Shown one piece after another: positions 1 to 8,089 of a stretch of 64,000 bases of DNA. The DNA lies in contig NZ_JAVJSX010000001.1 of NCBI RefSeq assembly GCF_040219215.1, forward strand, positions 62,001 to 126,000, written 5' to 3'. The stretch's first letter is position 1; every line of letters begins with the position of its first letter. The DNA is from Thalassobaculum_A sp040219215. Its GTDB lineage: Bacteria > Pseudomonadota > Alphaproteobacteria > Thalassobaculales > Thalassobaculaceae. The translations under genes were made by a program, and so were the position numbers. The notes below the pieces were generated by a model. That model worked only from the letters and a program-made list of their open reading frames with translations, was not told the DNA's origin and did not search any database.

Positions 1-45
1 CCGGCCGGCGCCTGACTTTACCCGATCCGCCGTGCGCTTCGACCC

Positions 46-74
46 TTGCATCCACCGGCGCGAATCCGTATAAC
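46..74 (+). promoter_or_regulatory. candidate sigma-70 promoter of rpmF
   Basis: A TTGCAT hexamer at 46-51 and a TATAAC hexamer at 69-74 are separated by exactly 17 bases, which fits a housekeeping sigma-70 promoter. Transcription would start near 81 and leave a leader of about 50 bases before rpmF. The assignment rests on hexamer match and spacing only. Confidence 0.6.
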
Positions 75-129
75 GCGCCCTCCGTTGCGGGTGCGCCTGC
101 GACGCAGTGTTTCTTGTGGAGTGCGAACG

Positions 130-315
130 ATGGCCGTTCCGAAGCGGAAAACCACCCCGTCCAAGCGGGGAATGCGCCGGGCGCACGACAGTATCCGTCC
201 CGACGCCTATGTCGAGAATCCGGATACCGGCGAATTGCACCGGCCGCACCACATCGACCTGAAGACCGGCATGTATCGTGGCCGTCAGGTCCTGAAGGTC
301 AAAGAGAAGATCTAA
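130..315 (+). CDS. rpmF: 50S ribosomal protein L32
   Basis: L32 is a small zinc-ribbon-family protein of the large ribosomal subunit. The 61-residue product begins MAVPKRKTTPSKRGMRRAHD, the typical alphaproteobacterial L32 start, and is rich in Lys and Arg. It lacks the Cys pairs of zinc-binding L32, as is usual in alphaproteobacteria. The ATG at 130 was chosen because the conserved MAVPKRK begins there and GGAG lies at 118-121; an upstream in-frame extension from 46 has no homology. The gene has its own promoter and a terminator, so it is probably monocistronic in this window. Fatty-acid genes (plsX, fabH), which often follow rpmF in other bacteria, are absent here. Confidence 0.97.
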   Translation: MAVPKRKTTPSKRGMRRAHDSIRPDAYVENPDTGELHRPHHIDLKTGMYRGRQVLKVKEKI

Positions 316-347
316 GCGTCGTTCGCGACGTCTGGATGGTTTGCGAA

Positions 348-378
348 CCCCCACGCCCCTGGCGCGGGGGTTTTGCTT
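348..378 (+). terminator. rho-independent terminator after rpmF
   Basis: CCCCC at 348-352 pairs with GGGGG at 366-370, and CGCC with GGCG inside, around a CCT loop; an A/C mismatch separates the two helices. TTTTGCTTTT follows. It lies 33 bases after the rpmF stop codon. Confidence 0.85.
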
Positions 379-413
379 TTGTCACCATCGTTTCCTCAGC
401 TTGAGGTCATGCG

Positions 414-1145
414 ATGCGGGCGCGCGACGACGGGGCAATCAGGATCGAGCACCATGGCGACGGGCTGTGGCGGATCGAGGAATTGTTCGCCCATCCGTAC
501 TGCCGTGGCGCAATCTGGGTGATCGATGGTACCGAGCGTCGGCTCGTGCTGGACGCCGGATGGGGCCTGGTTCCGCTGGATCAGGCCGTGCCCGAGTTGT
601 TCGACCGACCGGTCGTCGCTGTCGCCAGTCACACGCATTTCGACCATATCGGCGGCTTGCAGCAGTTTGCCGATCGGCTGGTCCACCCGTTGGAGGCGTC
701 GATCCTGGCCGATCCGTCGCCGGAAGCGGTGCAGAGCGTGCCGTTCCTGTACGATTACGACGCACTCGTCTTCGATCCGGTTCCCGGCGGTTTCGACGTC
801 GACGCGTGGCGCTTGCCGCCGATGCCGGCGACCGCAACGGTCGAGGAGGGGGACGCCATCGAGCTTGGTGATCGAACACTGACGGTGCTGCACACGCCCG
901 GCCATTCGCCCGGGCATGTATGCCTCTTCGAGGAAGCGACCGGCTTCCTGTTCGCCGCGGACGCGATCTACGACGGCGAGATGTACGACACCATCCCGGG
1001 CGCTTCGATCCCGGACCTGCTGGCCACCCACCAGCGGCTGCTCGATCTGCCGGTGTCGCGGGTGCTTCCGGGCCATTTCGAGGTCTTTGACGGACAGCGG
1101 CTGCATGAACTGATCGAATCCTATCGGCGGGGGAAATTGGCATGA
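414..1145 (+). CDS. MBL-fold metallo-hydrolase
   Basis: The 243-residue protein has the metallo-beta-lactamase fold signature HTHFDH at residues 73-78, the di-metal site of glyoxalase II-like hydrolases. HTPGHSPGH near residue 160, an AAD motif and GHF near the C-terminus supply the further ligands. There is no signal peptide, so it is probably cytosolic. Substrates of this family include thioesters, lactones and phosphoesters, and the sequence does not say which applies. GAGG at 403-406 supports the ATG at 414. The stop overlaps the next start as ATGA, so it is probably co-translated with the ATP-grasp protein. Confidence 0.85.
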   Translation: MRARDDGAIRIEHHGDGLWRIEELFAHPYCRGAIWVIDGTERRLVLDAGWGLVPLDQAVPELFDRPVVAVASHTHFDHIGGLQQFADRLVHPLEASILADPSPEAVQSVPFLYDYDALVFDPVPGGFDVDAWRLPPMPATATVEEGDAIELGDRTLTVLHTPGHSPGHVCLFEEATGFLFAADAIYDGEMYDTIPGASIPDLLATHQRLLDLPVSRVLPGHFEVFDGQRLHELIESYRRGKLA

Positions 1146-2242
1146 CGCGGCGCATGCTGATCCTGGCCGAGCGGGAGGCGGGGTGCGCGGCGCGCCTTCG
1201 GGCTGCGGGGTTCGATCCCGATACGGCAAGCGAAATCGCCGCGTATCTCAGCCAGGCGACCGATCTGGTCGCGTTCGAAGCCCCGATCCGCGGCGCGTTG
1301 GCGGCTGTCGGCGTGTCCGTCCGGTTCGCCGATCCCACAGTGCCGGCCGATTGGATCGACTGGCTGCGCGAACGGCCGGCCGACACCCTGGTCTGGCCGG
1401 TAACCGACGGCATCCGGTACTATCGAGGCAGCGGCGGCTCGGCGGTCGCCCGGCTGTTCGGCGCCCGCAGCTTCGGCGCGTTGCCACACATCCAGAACCT
1501 GGCACAGGACAAGGCGAAGTGCGGTGCGGTTGCGGCGTCGCTTGGCGTTACCGTGCCGCGAACCGGGTTGATGCGGGACGGACGCTGGCTGTCGCTGCCT
1601 TTGGACAGCCCGGGGCCCTGGTTCGTGAAGCCCAACACACTCGGTGCCAAGCTGGGGGTCTGGACCGATTCGCGAGTGGCTTCCGTCGAGCAGGCGACGG
1701 TACTGTCCGGCCGGATCCACGCGCGCTACCGCGATGACGCCGTCATTCAGGCATTCGTTCCAGGCTTCGACGTGCGGGTGTCGTACATGGCGGTCGACGC
1801 CGATCCCGATCTTTTGCGCCTTGGCGTCTACCGACTTGAGACCGGCGGCCGAGGCGAGGCGGCCGGCGCATTCATGACGATGGCCGACAACATCACTCTG
1901 TCCGGCACGGCCGACACGGACGGTGCCGCATCGGCGTCGCGGGGCGGGACGGCGGCGTTCGTTCCGCGGATGATCGACCTTGCCGAGGAGAACGCAGGCC
2001 TTGCGGTCGAGATCGCCGCGATGGCACGCCGCGTCGCAGTGGGAGTTGGCCTGCGGGACGTGTTCTCACTCGACTTCCGCGTGGGCACGGACGGATCTCC
2101 GTACCTGTTGGAGTTCGAGGTCTGTCCGGCCGTTACGATTTACGATTTCCGGCGGTATCTTGCGGACCATTGGGGATGCGACCTGCCGGAGGCGTTGGCC
2201 CGGTCGGTCGGCCGGGCGTTCGAGCGGCCTGCGGAACTTTGA
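1142..2242 (+). CDS. ATP-grasp family ligase-like protein (D-Ala-D-Ala ligase fold)
   Basis: This 366-residue protein has an N-terminal pre-ATP-grasp region, a WFVKPNTLGAKLGV segment (around 160-173) resembling the ATP-binding lysine strand of D-alanine-D-alanine ligases, and a C-terminal VFSLDFRVG...PYLLEFEVCPA segment matching the Mg-binding DFR..E..  motif. ATP-grasp enzymes activate a carboxylate as acyl phosphate and join it to an amine or thiol. True Ddl lies in the mur/fts cluster, so this stand-alone copy is more likely an amino-acid or peptide ligase of unknown substrate. Its last metal ligand region reads E-x-C-P where Ddl has N-x-x-P. Translation is coupled to the MBL hydrolase by an ATGA overlap. 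Confidence 0.7.
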   Translation: MTRRMLILAEREAGCAARLRAAGFDPDTASEIAAYLSQATDLVAFEAPIRGALAAVGVSVRFADPTVPADWIDWLRERPADTLVWPVTDGIRYYRGSGGSAVARLFGARSFGALPHIQNLAQDKAKCGAVAASLGVTVPRTGLMRDGRWLSLPLDSPGPWFVKPNTLGAKLGVWTDSRVASVEQATVLSGRIHARYRDDAVIQAFVPGFDVRVSYMAVDADPDLLRLGVYRLETGGRGEAAGAFMTMADNITLSGTADTDGAASASRGGTAAFVPRMIDLAEENAGLAVEIAAMARRVAVGVGLRDVFSLDFRVGTDGSPYLLEFEVCPAVTIYDFRRYLADHWGCDLPEALARSVGRAFERPAEL

Positions 2243-2328
2243 GTGATGTCGGTGGTGCATTCCGCCGACTGTAGGCGCTAGTCTCTGGGCGGCAGTCAGC
2301 CTGCAGTACCGCATCGAGGAGACAACCC

Positions 2329-3222
2329 ATGACCACGCACGCACCGATGTTGCGCGCCCTGCTGACCAGGCCCGGCATCGCGGTGGTGCCGAGTTGCTTC
2401 GACGCGATGTCAGCCCGTCTGATCGAGCGCGCCGGCTTCGATGTTGCGTTCATGAGCGGGTTCGCGGTGTCGGCGACGCAACTGGTGTTGCCGGACGCCG
2501 GGCTGATCTCCTACGAGGAAATGGTCGCGCAGGGGCGGCGAATCTGCGACGCCGTCCACATCCCGGTGATCGGGGACGCCGACACGGGCTTCGGCAACCC
2601 GGTGAACGTAAAGCGTACCGTCCGCGGCTATCATCGCGCCGGTTTCGCCTGCGCAATGATCGAAGATCAGGTCTATCCCAAGCGCTGCGGCTACGCCCAC
2701 GGCTTGGCGGTGGTCGACCGGGAAGAGGCCACCACGCGCTTGCGTGCGGCACTGGACGCGCGCGCCGAGATCCAGGCGGCGGGCGGCGATATCCTGGTCA
2801 TCGGCCGGACCGACAGCCGGGGGCCCGAAGGGTTTGAGGAGGCTCTGTGGCGTGCCGAAGCGTTTGCCGACCTGGGTGCCGACATCGTTTACTTCGAGGG
2901 ACCGCAGTCAGAGGCCGAGATGGCCGAACTGAACCGCCGGGTCGCGGTGCCGACCATGTTGGCGCAGGTCGAAAAGCCGGATCGGGCGTTGCTGTCTCCC
3001 AAGCAGGCCGAGGCGCTGGGGTACGACTTGGCGCTGTTCGGGCTGACTCTGTTGAACGCCTCTCTGCGGGCCATGCACGATGCGCTGGCGCTGATGGCGG
3101 GCGGTAACCATCCTGGCAGCGACCGGCTGATGCCGTTCGACCAGTTGTACGAGACCGTCGGCTTTGACGGGTACTACGCCGAGGAGCGGCGCTACGGGCC
3201 GGCCGACGGTTCCAACAACTGA
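2329..3222 (+). CDS. isocitrate lyase/PEP mutase family protein (oxaloacetate decarboxylase-like)
   Basis: The 297-residue TIM-barrel protein shows GDADTGFGN (82-90), the Mg-binding Asp motif of the PEP-mutase/isocitrate-lyase superfamily, and IEDQ (111-114). The position of the catalytic KKCGH loop of isocitrate lyase reads PKRCGY (117-122). Family members cleave or form C-C or P-C bonds in 2-oxo or 2-hydroxy acids: 2-methylisocitrate lyase, oxaloacetate decarboxylase, carboxyphosphonoenolpyruvate mutase. The altered loop argues against true isocitrate lyase, so the exact reaction is uncertain. GAGGAGA just before the ATG is a strong ribosome site. The gene stands alone between the ATP-grasp gene and yihY. 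Confidence 0.8.
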   Translation: MTTHAPMLRALLTRPGIAVVPSCFDAMSARLIERAGFDVAFMSGFAVSATQLVLPDAGLISYEEMVAQGRRICDAVHIPVIGDADTGFGNPVNVKRTVRGYHRAGFACAMIEDQVYPKRCGYAHGLAVVDREEATTRLRAALDARAEIQAAGGDILVIGRTDSRGPEGFEEALWRAEAFADLGADIVYFEGPQSEAEMAELNRRVAVPTMLAQVEKPDRALLSPKQAEALGYDLALFGLTLLNASLRAMHDALALMAGGNHPGSDRLMPFDQLYETVGFDGYYAEERRYGPADGSNN

Positions 3223-3314
3223 GGGCCTCCCGGAACCTCGACTTATCACAATGCGTTGTCTTTCCTGAGCCGGTCTGTCTCCAAGGCCGTTCCGGAAGGT
3301 ATCCCCACCCGACG

Positions 3315-4286
3315 ATGACAGAGTCCGACAGCAACCACCTGGGAAAGCGCGCGACGGCACCGCGTCGGATTCCGCTTCGCGGGTGGTGGGGGGTGTCCAA
3401 GCGGGTCGCGGAACAGGTTTCCAGCGACGATGTGCCCGTCGTGGCTGCCGGTGTGGCGTTCTTTGGCTTCCTGTCGATCTTTCCCGCCATTGCGGCGTTC
3501 GTGATCCTGTACGGTCTGATCGCCGATCCGGGCATGGTGATGCCGCAGTTGGAGCCAATCAGAGACCTGGTTCCAGGCGAGGTATTTGACCTGCTGGCCG
3601 CGCAGTTGACGCAGGTCAGCGGGACGACCGACACCACGCTCGGCCTGGGCCTCATCTTCACCCTCGCGTTGGCGGTTTGGAGCAGCGCAAAGGGCGCCAA
3701 CGCACTGCTGAGCGCGATGGACATCGCCTACAACGAAACCCACCGTCGCGGCTGGATCCGGCCGCGGATCACGGCCCTGGCCTTCACCTTGGCCGGCCTC
3801 GTGTTTGCGATGCTGGCAATTGGACTGCTGGCAGCGGTTCCGGCGGCCGTGGCGCTGCTGGCCGTTCGGGACACTGTATCCAACGTGTTGCTGGGAGCCC
3901 GCTGGGTGCTGCTGGCCGGCATCGTGCTGGTGGCGCTCGGGCTGCTGTACCGCTACGGGCCGAACCGCCGCAGCGCCCGGGCCGTCTGGATCACACCGGG
4001 CTCGATCCTGGCAACCGTGCTGTGGCTGGCTGCATCCTGGGGGTTCGGGCGGTATGTTGCCAATGTCGGGACATACAATGAGACGTTCGGCGCGCTCGGC
4101 GCGGTCGTGGTTCTGCTGATGTGGCTCTACATCTCCGCGTACATCGTCTGCATTGGCGCCGAGCTGAACGCGGAGCTCGAACTGCACACCAGCGCCGATA
4201 CCACGACCGGCCGATGGCGTCCGAAGGGAAGCCGCGGCGCGTATGTCGCGGATCACACGACCCCGGTGCCGGGGTCGCGTGACTGA
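3315..4286 (+). CDS. YihY/BrkB family inner-membrane protein
   Basis: The 323-residue protein has about six hydrophobic segments and the family hallmark VAAGVAFFGFLSIFPAIAAF near residues 40-60, followed by a later NxxxxxxGxLGAVVVLLMWLYISA region. This matches the YihY/BrkB (UPF0761) family, once mistaken for RNase BN and of unknown biochemical role. The gene is monocistronic and converges on the dehydrogenase gene that ends at 4299. The last codons overlap a strong hairpin. Confidence 0.85.
   Translation: MTESDSNHLGKRATAPRRIPLRGWWGVSKRVAEQVSSDDVPVVAAGVAFFGFLSIFPAIAAFVILYGLIADPGMVMPQLEPIRDLVPGEVFDLLAAQLTQVSGTTDTTLGLGLIFTLALAVWSSAKGANALLSAMDIAYNETHRRGWIRPRITALAFTLAGLVFAMLAIGLLAAVPAAVALLAVRDTVSNVLLGARWVLLAGIVLVALGLLYRYGPNRRSARAVWITPGSILATVLWLAASWGFGRYVANVGTYNETFGALGAVVVLLMWLYISAYIVCIGAELNAELELHTSADTTTGRWRPKGSRGAYVADHTTPVPGSRD
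4256..4281. terminator. hairpin at convergent gene ends, likely bidirectional terminator
   Basis: CGACCCCGG and CCGGGGTCG form a near-perfect hairpin with a two-base loop inside the last codons of the yihY-like gene, 18 bases from the end of the opposing dehydrogenase gene. There is no clear U-run, so its strength as a terminator is uncertain. Confidence 0.45.
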
Positions 4287-4298
4287 GCGTTCAACCCA

Positions 4299-5438
4299 TC
4301 AGACCGGCCCGCCGACCGCCGCCTCGATATCGGCCTCGCCTATCCCGAGCTTGCGGGCGGTGTTCAGGATGTCGTCCCAGGCCTCGACCGCCAGCGGCAG
4401 GCCTTTGGCGGTGCGCTCGGCCAGCGTCGCGCGCTCCTTCTCTCCGGGAACCAGAACCTCGCCGCCCGGGGTGGTTGGGGTCGCCGATTTCACGAAGTCG
4501 ACGTAGCTCTTAACCTCGGCCGCGAACGCGTTCTCGGTGTCGAAAGCGGCGGCATCGACGTAGAAAGAGAACATGCCGTTGCAGAACCGGCGGCGTTTCG
4601 GCTCGCCGATAGCACCGGCGGTCCCGCTGCCGCCCAGGGCACCGGCCATCATTTCCATCAGGAAATTCATGCCCGACCCCTTGTGATCACCGAACGCCCG
4701 CAAGGCGCCTGGACCGTTGTTGGCATCGGGATAGCCGTTCGGCGGAACCGTGCCGTAGAGCGGGCTGGGATCGGCGGTCAGGTTGCCGTCGCCATCGACC
4801 AACGAGCCGTGCGGCAGCGGCTTGCCACCCTTCAACGCAACCAGGGCCTTTCCTTCGGCGACCAGCGACGTCGCGAAATCCAGGATGATCGGCTCGCCAC
4901 CGGCGACCGGTATGCCGGCGCAGAACGGTGAGGTGCCCATCCGGCGGCTGAGGGATCCGTAGGGCGCGACCAGCAGAGAGCCGCGGACGTTAACCATATG
5001 GATCGAGACGATGTTCTGTGCGGCCGCCCGTTCCGCCCAATCGCCGATCCGGCCGAGGTGGCCGGAGTTGCGCAGAGCCGTAACGGCTACGCCGCGCTTC
5101 TTGGCACGCGCGATGCCGATGTCGACCGTCTGCTCGCCGATCGACTGGCCGAAGCCGTAGCGACCGTCGACGATGGCGAAACTCGGCTGGTCGAGCAGCA
5201 ACGTGACCGTCTGGTTCGGAACCTGAACCCCATCGCCGATCCACTGGACGTAGCGGGGGATGCGGATCACGCCGTGGCTGTCGTGGCCACGCAGGTTGGC
5301 GCCTGTCAGGCGCCGGGCAATCCGGTCCGCTTCCTCGGGTGAGCACCCGGCCTTGGCGAAGATCGCCCGGCCGAGTGCTTCCATGCCGGCGGAGGGAACC
5401 AGCGCCTGGCTCCCCTCGCGTTTGACGCCGTTTGTCAT
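4299..5438 (-). CDS. Ldh family malate/L-lactate/ureidoglycolate-type dehydrogenase
   Basis: The 379-residue protein belongs to the LDH2/MDG2 family of NAD(P)-dependent 2-hydroxyacid dehydrogenases, which is distinct from the Rossmann Ldh. Characteristic stretches are ANLRGHDSHGVIRIPRYV near 50-67 with the catalytic His, NSGHLGRIGDWAERAA near 125, and the late GDHKGSGMNFLMEMMAG. Members oxidise malate, lactate, sulfolactate, ureidoglycolate or diketogulonate-type acids, and the substrate here is unknown. It is the last gene of a four-gene minus-strand run and overlaps the HpaI-like aldolase stop codon by ATGA (5435-5438), so coupled translation is likely. Confidence 0.85.
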   Translation of the reverse strand: MTNGVKREGSQALVPSAGMEALGRAIFAKAGCSPEEADRIARRLTGANLRGHDSHGVIRIPRYVQWIGDGVQVPNQTVTLLLDQPSFAIVDGRYGFGQSIGEQTVDIGIARAKKRGVAVTALRNSGHLGRIGDWAERAAAQNIVSIHMVNVRGSLLVAPYGSLSRRMGTSPFCAGIPVAGGEPIILDFATSLVAEGKALVALKGGKPLPHGSLVDGDGNLTADPSPLYGTVPPNGYPDANNGPGALRAFGDHKGSGMNFLMEMMAGALGGSGTAGAIGEPKRRRFCNGMFSFYVDAAAFDTENAFAAEVKSYVDFVKSATPTTPGGEVLVPGEKERATLAERTAKGLPLAVEAWDDILNTARKLGIGEADIEAAVGGPV

Positions 5439-6202
5439 CGCTTGGCCTCAAGGTCGCGATAGGTCTTCACGTCGCCCGACGCCGCGTTCAGGAACATCCG
5501 GACGTCGGAGGCGAGGGTGACGAAATCGAAGCCCTTTTCCACCATCTTGCGCGAATAGGCCGCCGTCAGACAGTGAATGCCGGCCTTCAGACCGGCCTTC
5601 TTCACGGCGGCCAGGATCTTGTCGATGTTGGCGACAACCTCCGGATCGGTCGGATCCATGCCCGGGCTCTTGAGCATGGACACCGCCAGGTCGCTCGGCC
5701 CGACATACACACCGGTCAAACCAGGGGTGGCGCAGATCGCATCGACGTTGCCGACCGCCTCGACCGTCTCGATCATCGCAAGCGCAATGATCGATTTGTT
5801 CGCGGTCGGGAAGTAGTCGGGATAGATCAGCCCGGCGCGGGTCGGGCCGGTCGAGCGGTAGCCGTCAGGGTAGTAGCGGCAGGCGCCGACGAAGTTCTTG
5901 GCGTCTTCGGCGGTGTTGATCATCGGGCAGATGATCCCCATGGCGCCGGCGTCCAGCAGCTTCATGATGATGCCCGGCTCGTTCCACGGCACCCGGGCGA
6001 GCGCTGCCGGACCCCGGCCTTCGACCGCCTGGAACAGGCTGAGCGCGGTCTGATAGTCGACGAGGCCGTGCTGCAGGTCGACGGTCAGGCTGTCGAAATC
6101 CTGCAGGGCCATGAATTCGGCGGTGACGGTTGACGGGATCGAGAGCCAACCGTTCAGTGCGCCCTTGCCCTCGGCCCATGCCCGGTGCAGTCGGCTGTCC
6201 AT
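5435..6202 (-). CDS. HpcH/HpaI family class II pyruvate aldolase
   Basis: The 255-residue protein keeps the HpaI/GarL active-site residues at nearly their published positions: His45 (DLQHG), Arg70 (LARVPW), the metal ligands Glu145 (MIET) and Asp171 (VGPSDL). These Mg-dependent enzymes split 2-oxo-4-hydroxy acids into pyruvate and an aldehyde, such as 2-keto-3-deoxyglucarate or 4-hydroxy-2-oxoheptanedioate. AGGAAGGA precedes the ATG. The flanking dehydrogenases and RraA homologue point to sugar-acid or hydroxy-acid breakdown; the natural substrate is not readable from the sequence. Confidence 0.88.
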   Translation of the reverse strand: MDSRLHRAWAEGKGALNGWLSIPSTVTAEFMALQDFDSLTVDLQHGLVDYQTALSLFQAVEGRGPAALARVPWNEPGIIMKLLDAGAMGIICPMINTAEDAKNFVGACRYYPDGYRSTGPTRAGLIYPDYFPTANKSIIALAMIETVEAVGNVDAICATPGLTGVYVGPSDLAVSMLKSPGMDPTDPEVVANIDKILAAVKKAGLKAGIHCLTAAYSRKMVEKGFDFVTLASDVRMFLNAASGDVKTYRDLEAKR

Positions 6203-6231
6203 GAGCGTTTCCTTCCTCAGGTTTCAGGCCC

Positions 6232-7209
6232 TTACAGGACCTCTTTGTTGACGACGACGGCCGGATCGAGCGTGCCGTCGAAAGTGGCCAGAATGTTCTC
6301 CACAGTCTGTACCGCCGATCGCTTGGCTGCCTCCAGGCTGATCCCGGCCGAATGCGGGGTCATCAGGATGCGCTTCTCGGCAAAGAACGGGTGGTCGGGG
6401 GCCGGTGGCTCGACGTCGAACACATCGAAGCCCGCGCCGGAGACCTGACCCGAGCGGATAGCCGCGACCAGTGCCGCTTCGTCGACCAGTCCACCGCGCG
6501 CGCAGTTCACCACCAGTGCACCGGGGCGCAACGCGTTGAGCTCTGCTTCACCGATGATGCCGATCGTCTCGGCGGTGCGCGGGCAGTGGACCGTCACGGC
6601 GTCCACCTCGCCGAGAATGGTCCGGAAGTCGTCCACGGGTTCCGCGCCCATTTCCCGGATCTTTTCAGCCGGGACGTAAGGGTCGTAGCCGATGACCCGC
6701 ATGTCGAATGCCCGCGCGCGCTTGACCAACCGCGAGCCGATGCGGCCCAGGCCGATCACCAGCAGCGTGCGGCCGTCAAGGTCGATCGCCTGGATCTGGT
6801 GCCGGTTGGCCCAGTCGCCGCGACGGATCAGCGGGTCGAAGGCGGCGACCTGCTTGGCGAGCGTCAGCAGGTACATCATGGCCTGCTCGGCAACCGACGG
6901 CGCGTTGGCACGCGGCGCGATCGCCAGCCGCACTCCATTGTCGGTGCAGGCCGCGACGTCCACGGAATCGTAGCCGACGCCATGCCTGGAGACGACCTCA
7001 AGAGTGCCGCCGGCGGCCTCGATGATCTTGCGCGAGATCGTGGCGACGCGAACACCGATCCCGTGCACACCCTTGATGTGTCGCAGGATATTCTCCTCGG
7101 ACACATCGGTCAGGACCTCGACCTCGACGTCCTCACGCCCTTCGAACAGCGCCATGCCATCAGGGTGAAGAGGGCTGAGGACCAGGACTTTCTTCTTGTT
7201 GGTTGCCAT
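6232..7209 (-). CDS. D-2-hydroxyacid dehydrogenase (SerA/GhrB-like)
   Basis: The 325-residue protein has an N-terminal substrate domain and a central Rossmann domain with GLGRIGSRLVKRA near 155-167. NCARGGLVDEAAL supplies the catalytic Arg, DVFDVEPP the Glu region and TPHSAG the catalytic His. Family enzymes reduce 2-oxo acids such as glyoxylate, hydroxypyruvate or tartronate semialdehyde with NAD(P)H, or oxidise 3-phosphoglycerate. There is no ACT domain, so it is not a full-length regulatory SerA. It sits between the RraA-like gene and the aldolase with short gaps, which suggests it handles an aldolase product or substrate. Confidence 0.87.
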   Translation of the reverse strand: MATNKKKVLVLSPLHPDGMALFEGREDVEVEVLTDVSEENILRHIKGVHGIGVRVATISRKIIEAAGGTLEVVSRHGVGYDSVDVAACTDNGVRLAIAPRANAPSVAEQAMMYLLTLAKQVAAFDPLIRRGDWANRHQIQAIDLDGRTLLVIGLGRIGSRLVKRARAFDMRVIGYDPYVPAEKIREMGAEPVDDFRTILGEVDAVTVHCPRTAETIGIIGEAELNALRPGALVVNCARGGLVDEAALVAAIRSGQVSGAGFDVFDVEPPAPDHPFFAEKRILMTPHSAGISLEAAKRSAVQTVENILATFDGTLDPAVVVNKEVL

Positions 7210-7229
7210 GGCGGCTTGTCCTGCTCCGG

Positions 7230-7931
7230 TCAGTGGATCTCGGCCGACTGGCCCATTGCTGCCTTGAGCTTGTCGATGCTGAAGTCGGGGGCGCGGGCCG
7301 CATCCAGGATCACGGCCTCGCGGCGCGTCAGCAGGTCGATCGCATCGGGCAGCTTCTTGACCGCGTCGCGCGGTACGACGACGGCGCCGTGCCGGTCGGC
7401 ATGGATGATGTCGCCGTCGTTCACCACCATGCCAAAGATGTTGACCTGTCCGCCGTGGCTGACGAGGTGGACATGGGCGTGGCTCGGTCCGACGCGGCCG
7501 GCGACCAGTTGAAAGCCCTTGGCGCAGGCGTCGAGATCGCGGATCGACCCGTCCGTGACGACACCGAGCGCGCCAAGGCCCTTGTGGATGGCGGTGTTCA
7601 CTTCACCCCAGAACGCGCCGAATCCGGGCTCCGGGTCGAGGTCCTGGATCACGCTGACCGTCGGCCCCGGCTTGGCGGCCACGTACTCATAATAGGCCTG
7701 CCGGGTCGCCAGGTTCTCGGCGGCCGTGCGGACCGGCGGCGCCACGGCACGGATGGTTGCGGTGCGGGCGTAGCCGCAGATCGGCTTCAACTCCGGAAAG
7801 GCGCAGACCATGTGCCCGGTGGTGAAGCCGGTGGCCCGCCGCTCCGGGTTGGTGAGTTCAAGCGCGTTGCAGATCGTCGGAGTGTCCCAGGCGGTGAGGC
7901 GGTCGAGATCTGCCGCCGAAATCTCGGTCAT
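7230..7931 (-). CDS. RraA-like aldolase/decarboxylase family protein
   Basis: The 233-residue protein matches the RraA/HMG-CHA aldolase fold: DTPTICNALEL near the N-terminus and GALGVVTDGSIRDLD near 140-155, which carries the conserved Arg-Asp of this family. Homologues are 4-hydroxy-4-methyl-2-oxoglutarate/4-carboxy-4-hydroxy-2-oxoadipate aldolases and oxaloacetate decarboxylases; a few are RNase E regulators. The catabolic neighbours favour a metabolic lyase over an RNase regulator. AAGGGA precedes the ATG. It is the first gene of the minus-strand run and diverges from the PfkB kinase. Confidence 0.83.
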   Translation of the reverse strand: MTEISAADLDRLTAWDTPTICNALELTNPERRATGFTTGHMVCAFPELKPICGYARTATIRAVAPPVRTAAENLATRQAYYEYVAAKPGPTVSVIQDLDPEPGFGAFWGEVNTAIHKGLGALGVVTDGSIRDLDACAKGFQLVAGRVGPSHAHVHLVSHGGQVNIFGMVVNDGDIIHADRHGAVVVPRDAVKKLPDAIDLLTRREAVILDAARAPDFSIDKLKAAMGQSAEIH

Positions 7932-8089
7932 TGTTTGCGTCCCTTGTTGGCAATGCGTACGGGTGATGCATTCGATGGCCGGTCGGCCCGAAAGACATAT
8001 GATGACACACTAGCAGGGGTCGGGGGCTAGGCAACAGATTTGGCCGTTCGGGCTTGCCGGATTTCTCAGGCTCGGTCACCTTGCGCGCC
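7932..8089. promoter_or_regulatory. divergent promoter region between RraA-like and sugar kinase genes
   Basis: A 158-base intergenic space separates divergently transcribed catabolic genes, so it should hold both promoters. It includes an AT-rich CATATGATGACAC segment (7996-8008) that shares ATATGAT with the regions upstream of both dctP genes. No regulator gene lies next to it. Confidence 0.5.

Noticed and set aside
46..129. Upstream extension of L32
   Set aside because: L32 begins at the conserved MAVPKRK; the extension covers the promoter and leader.
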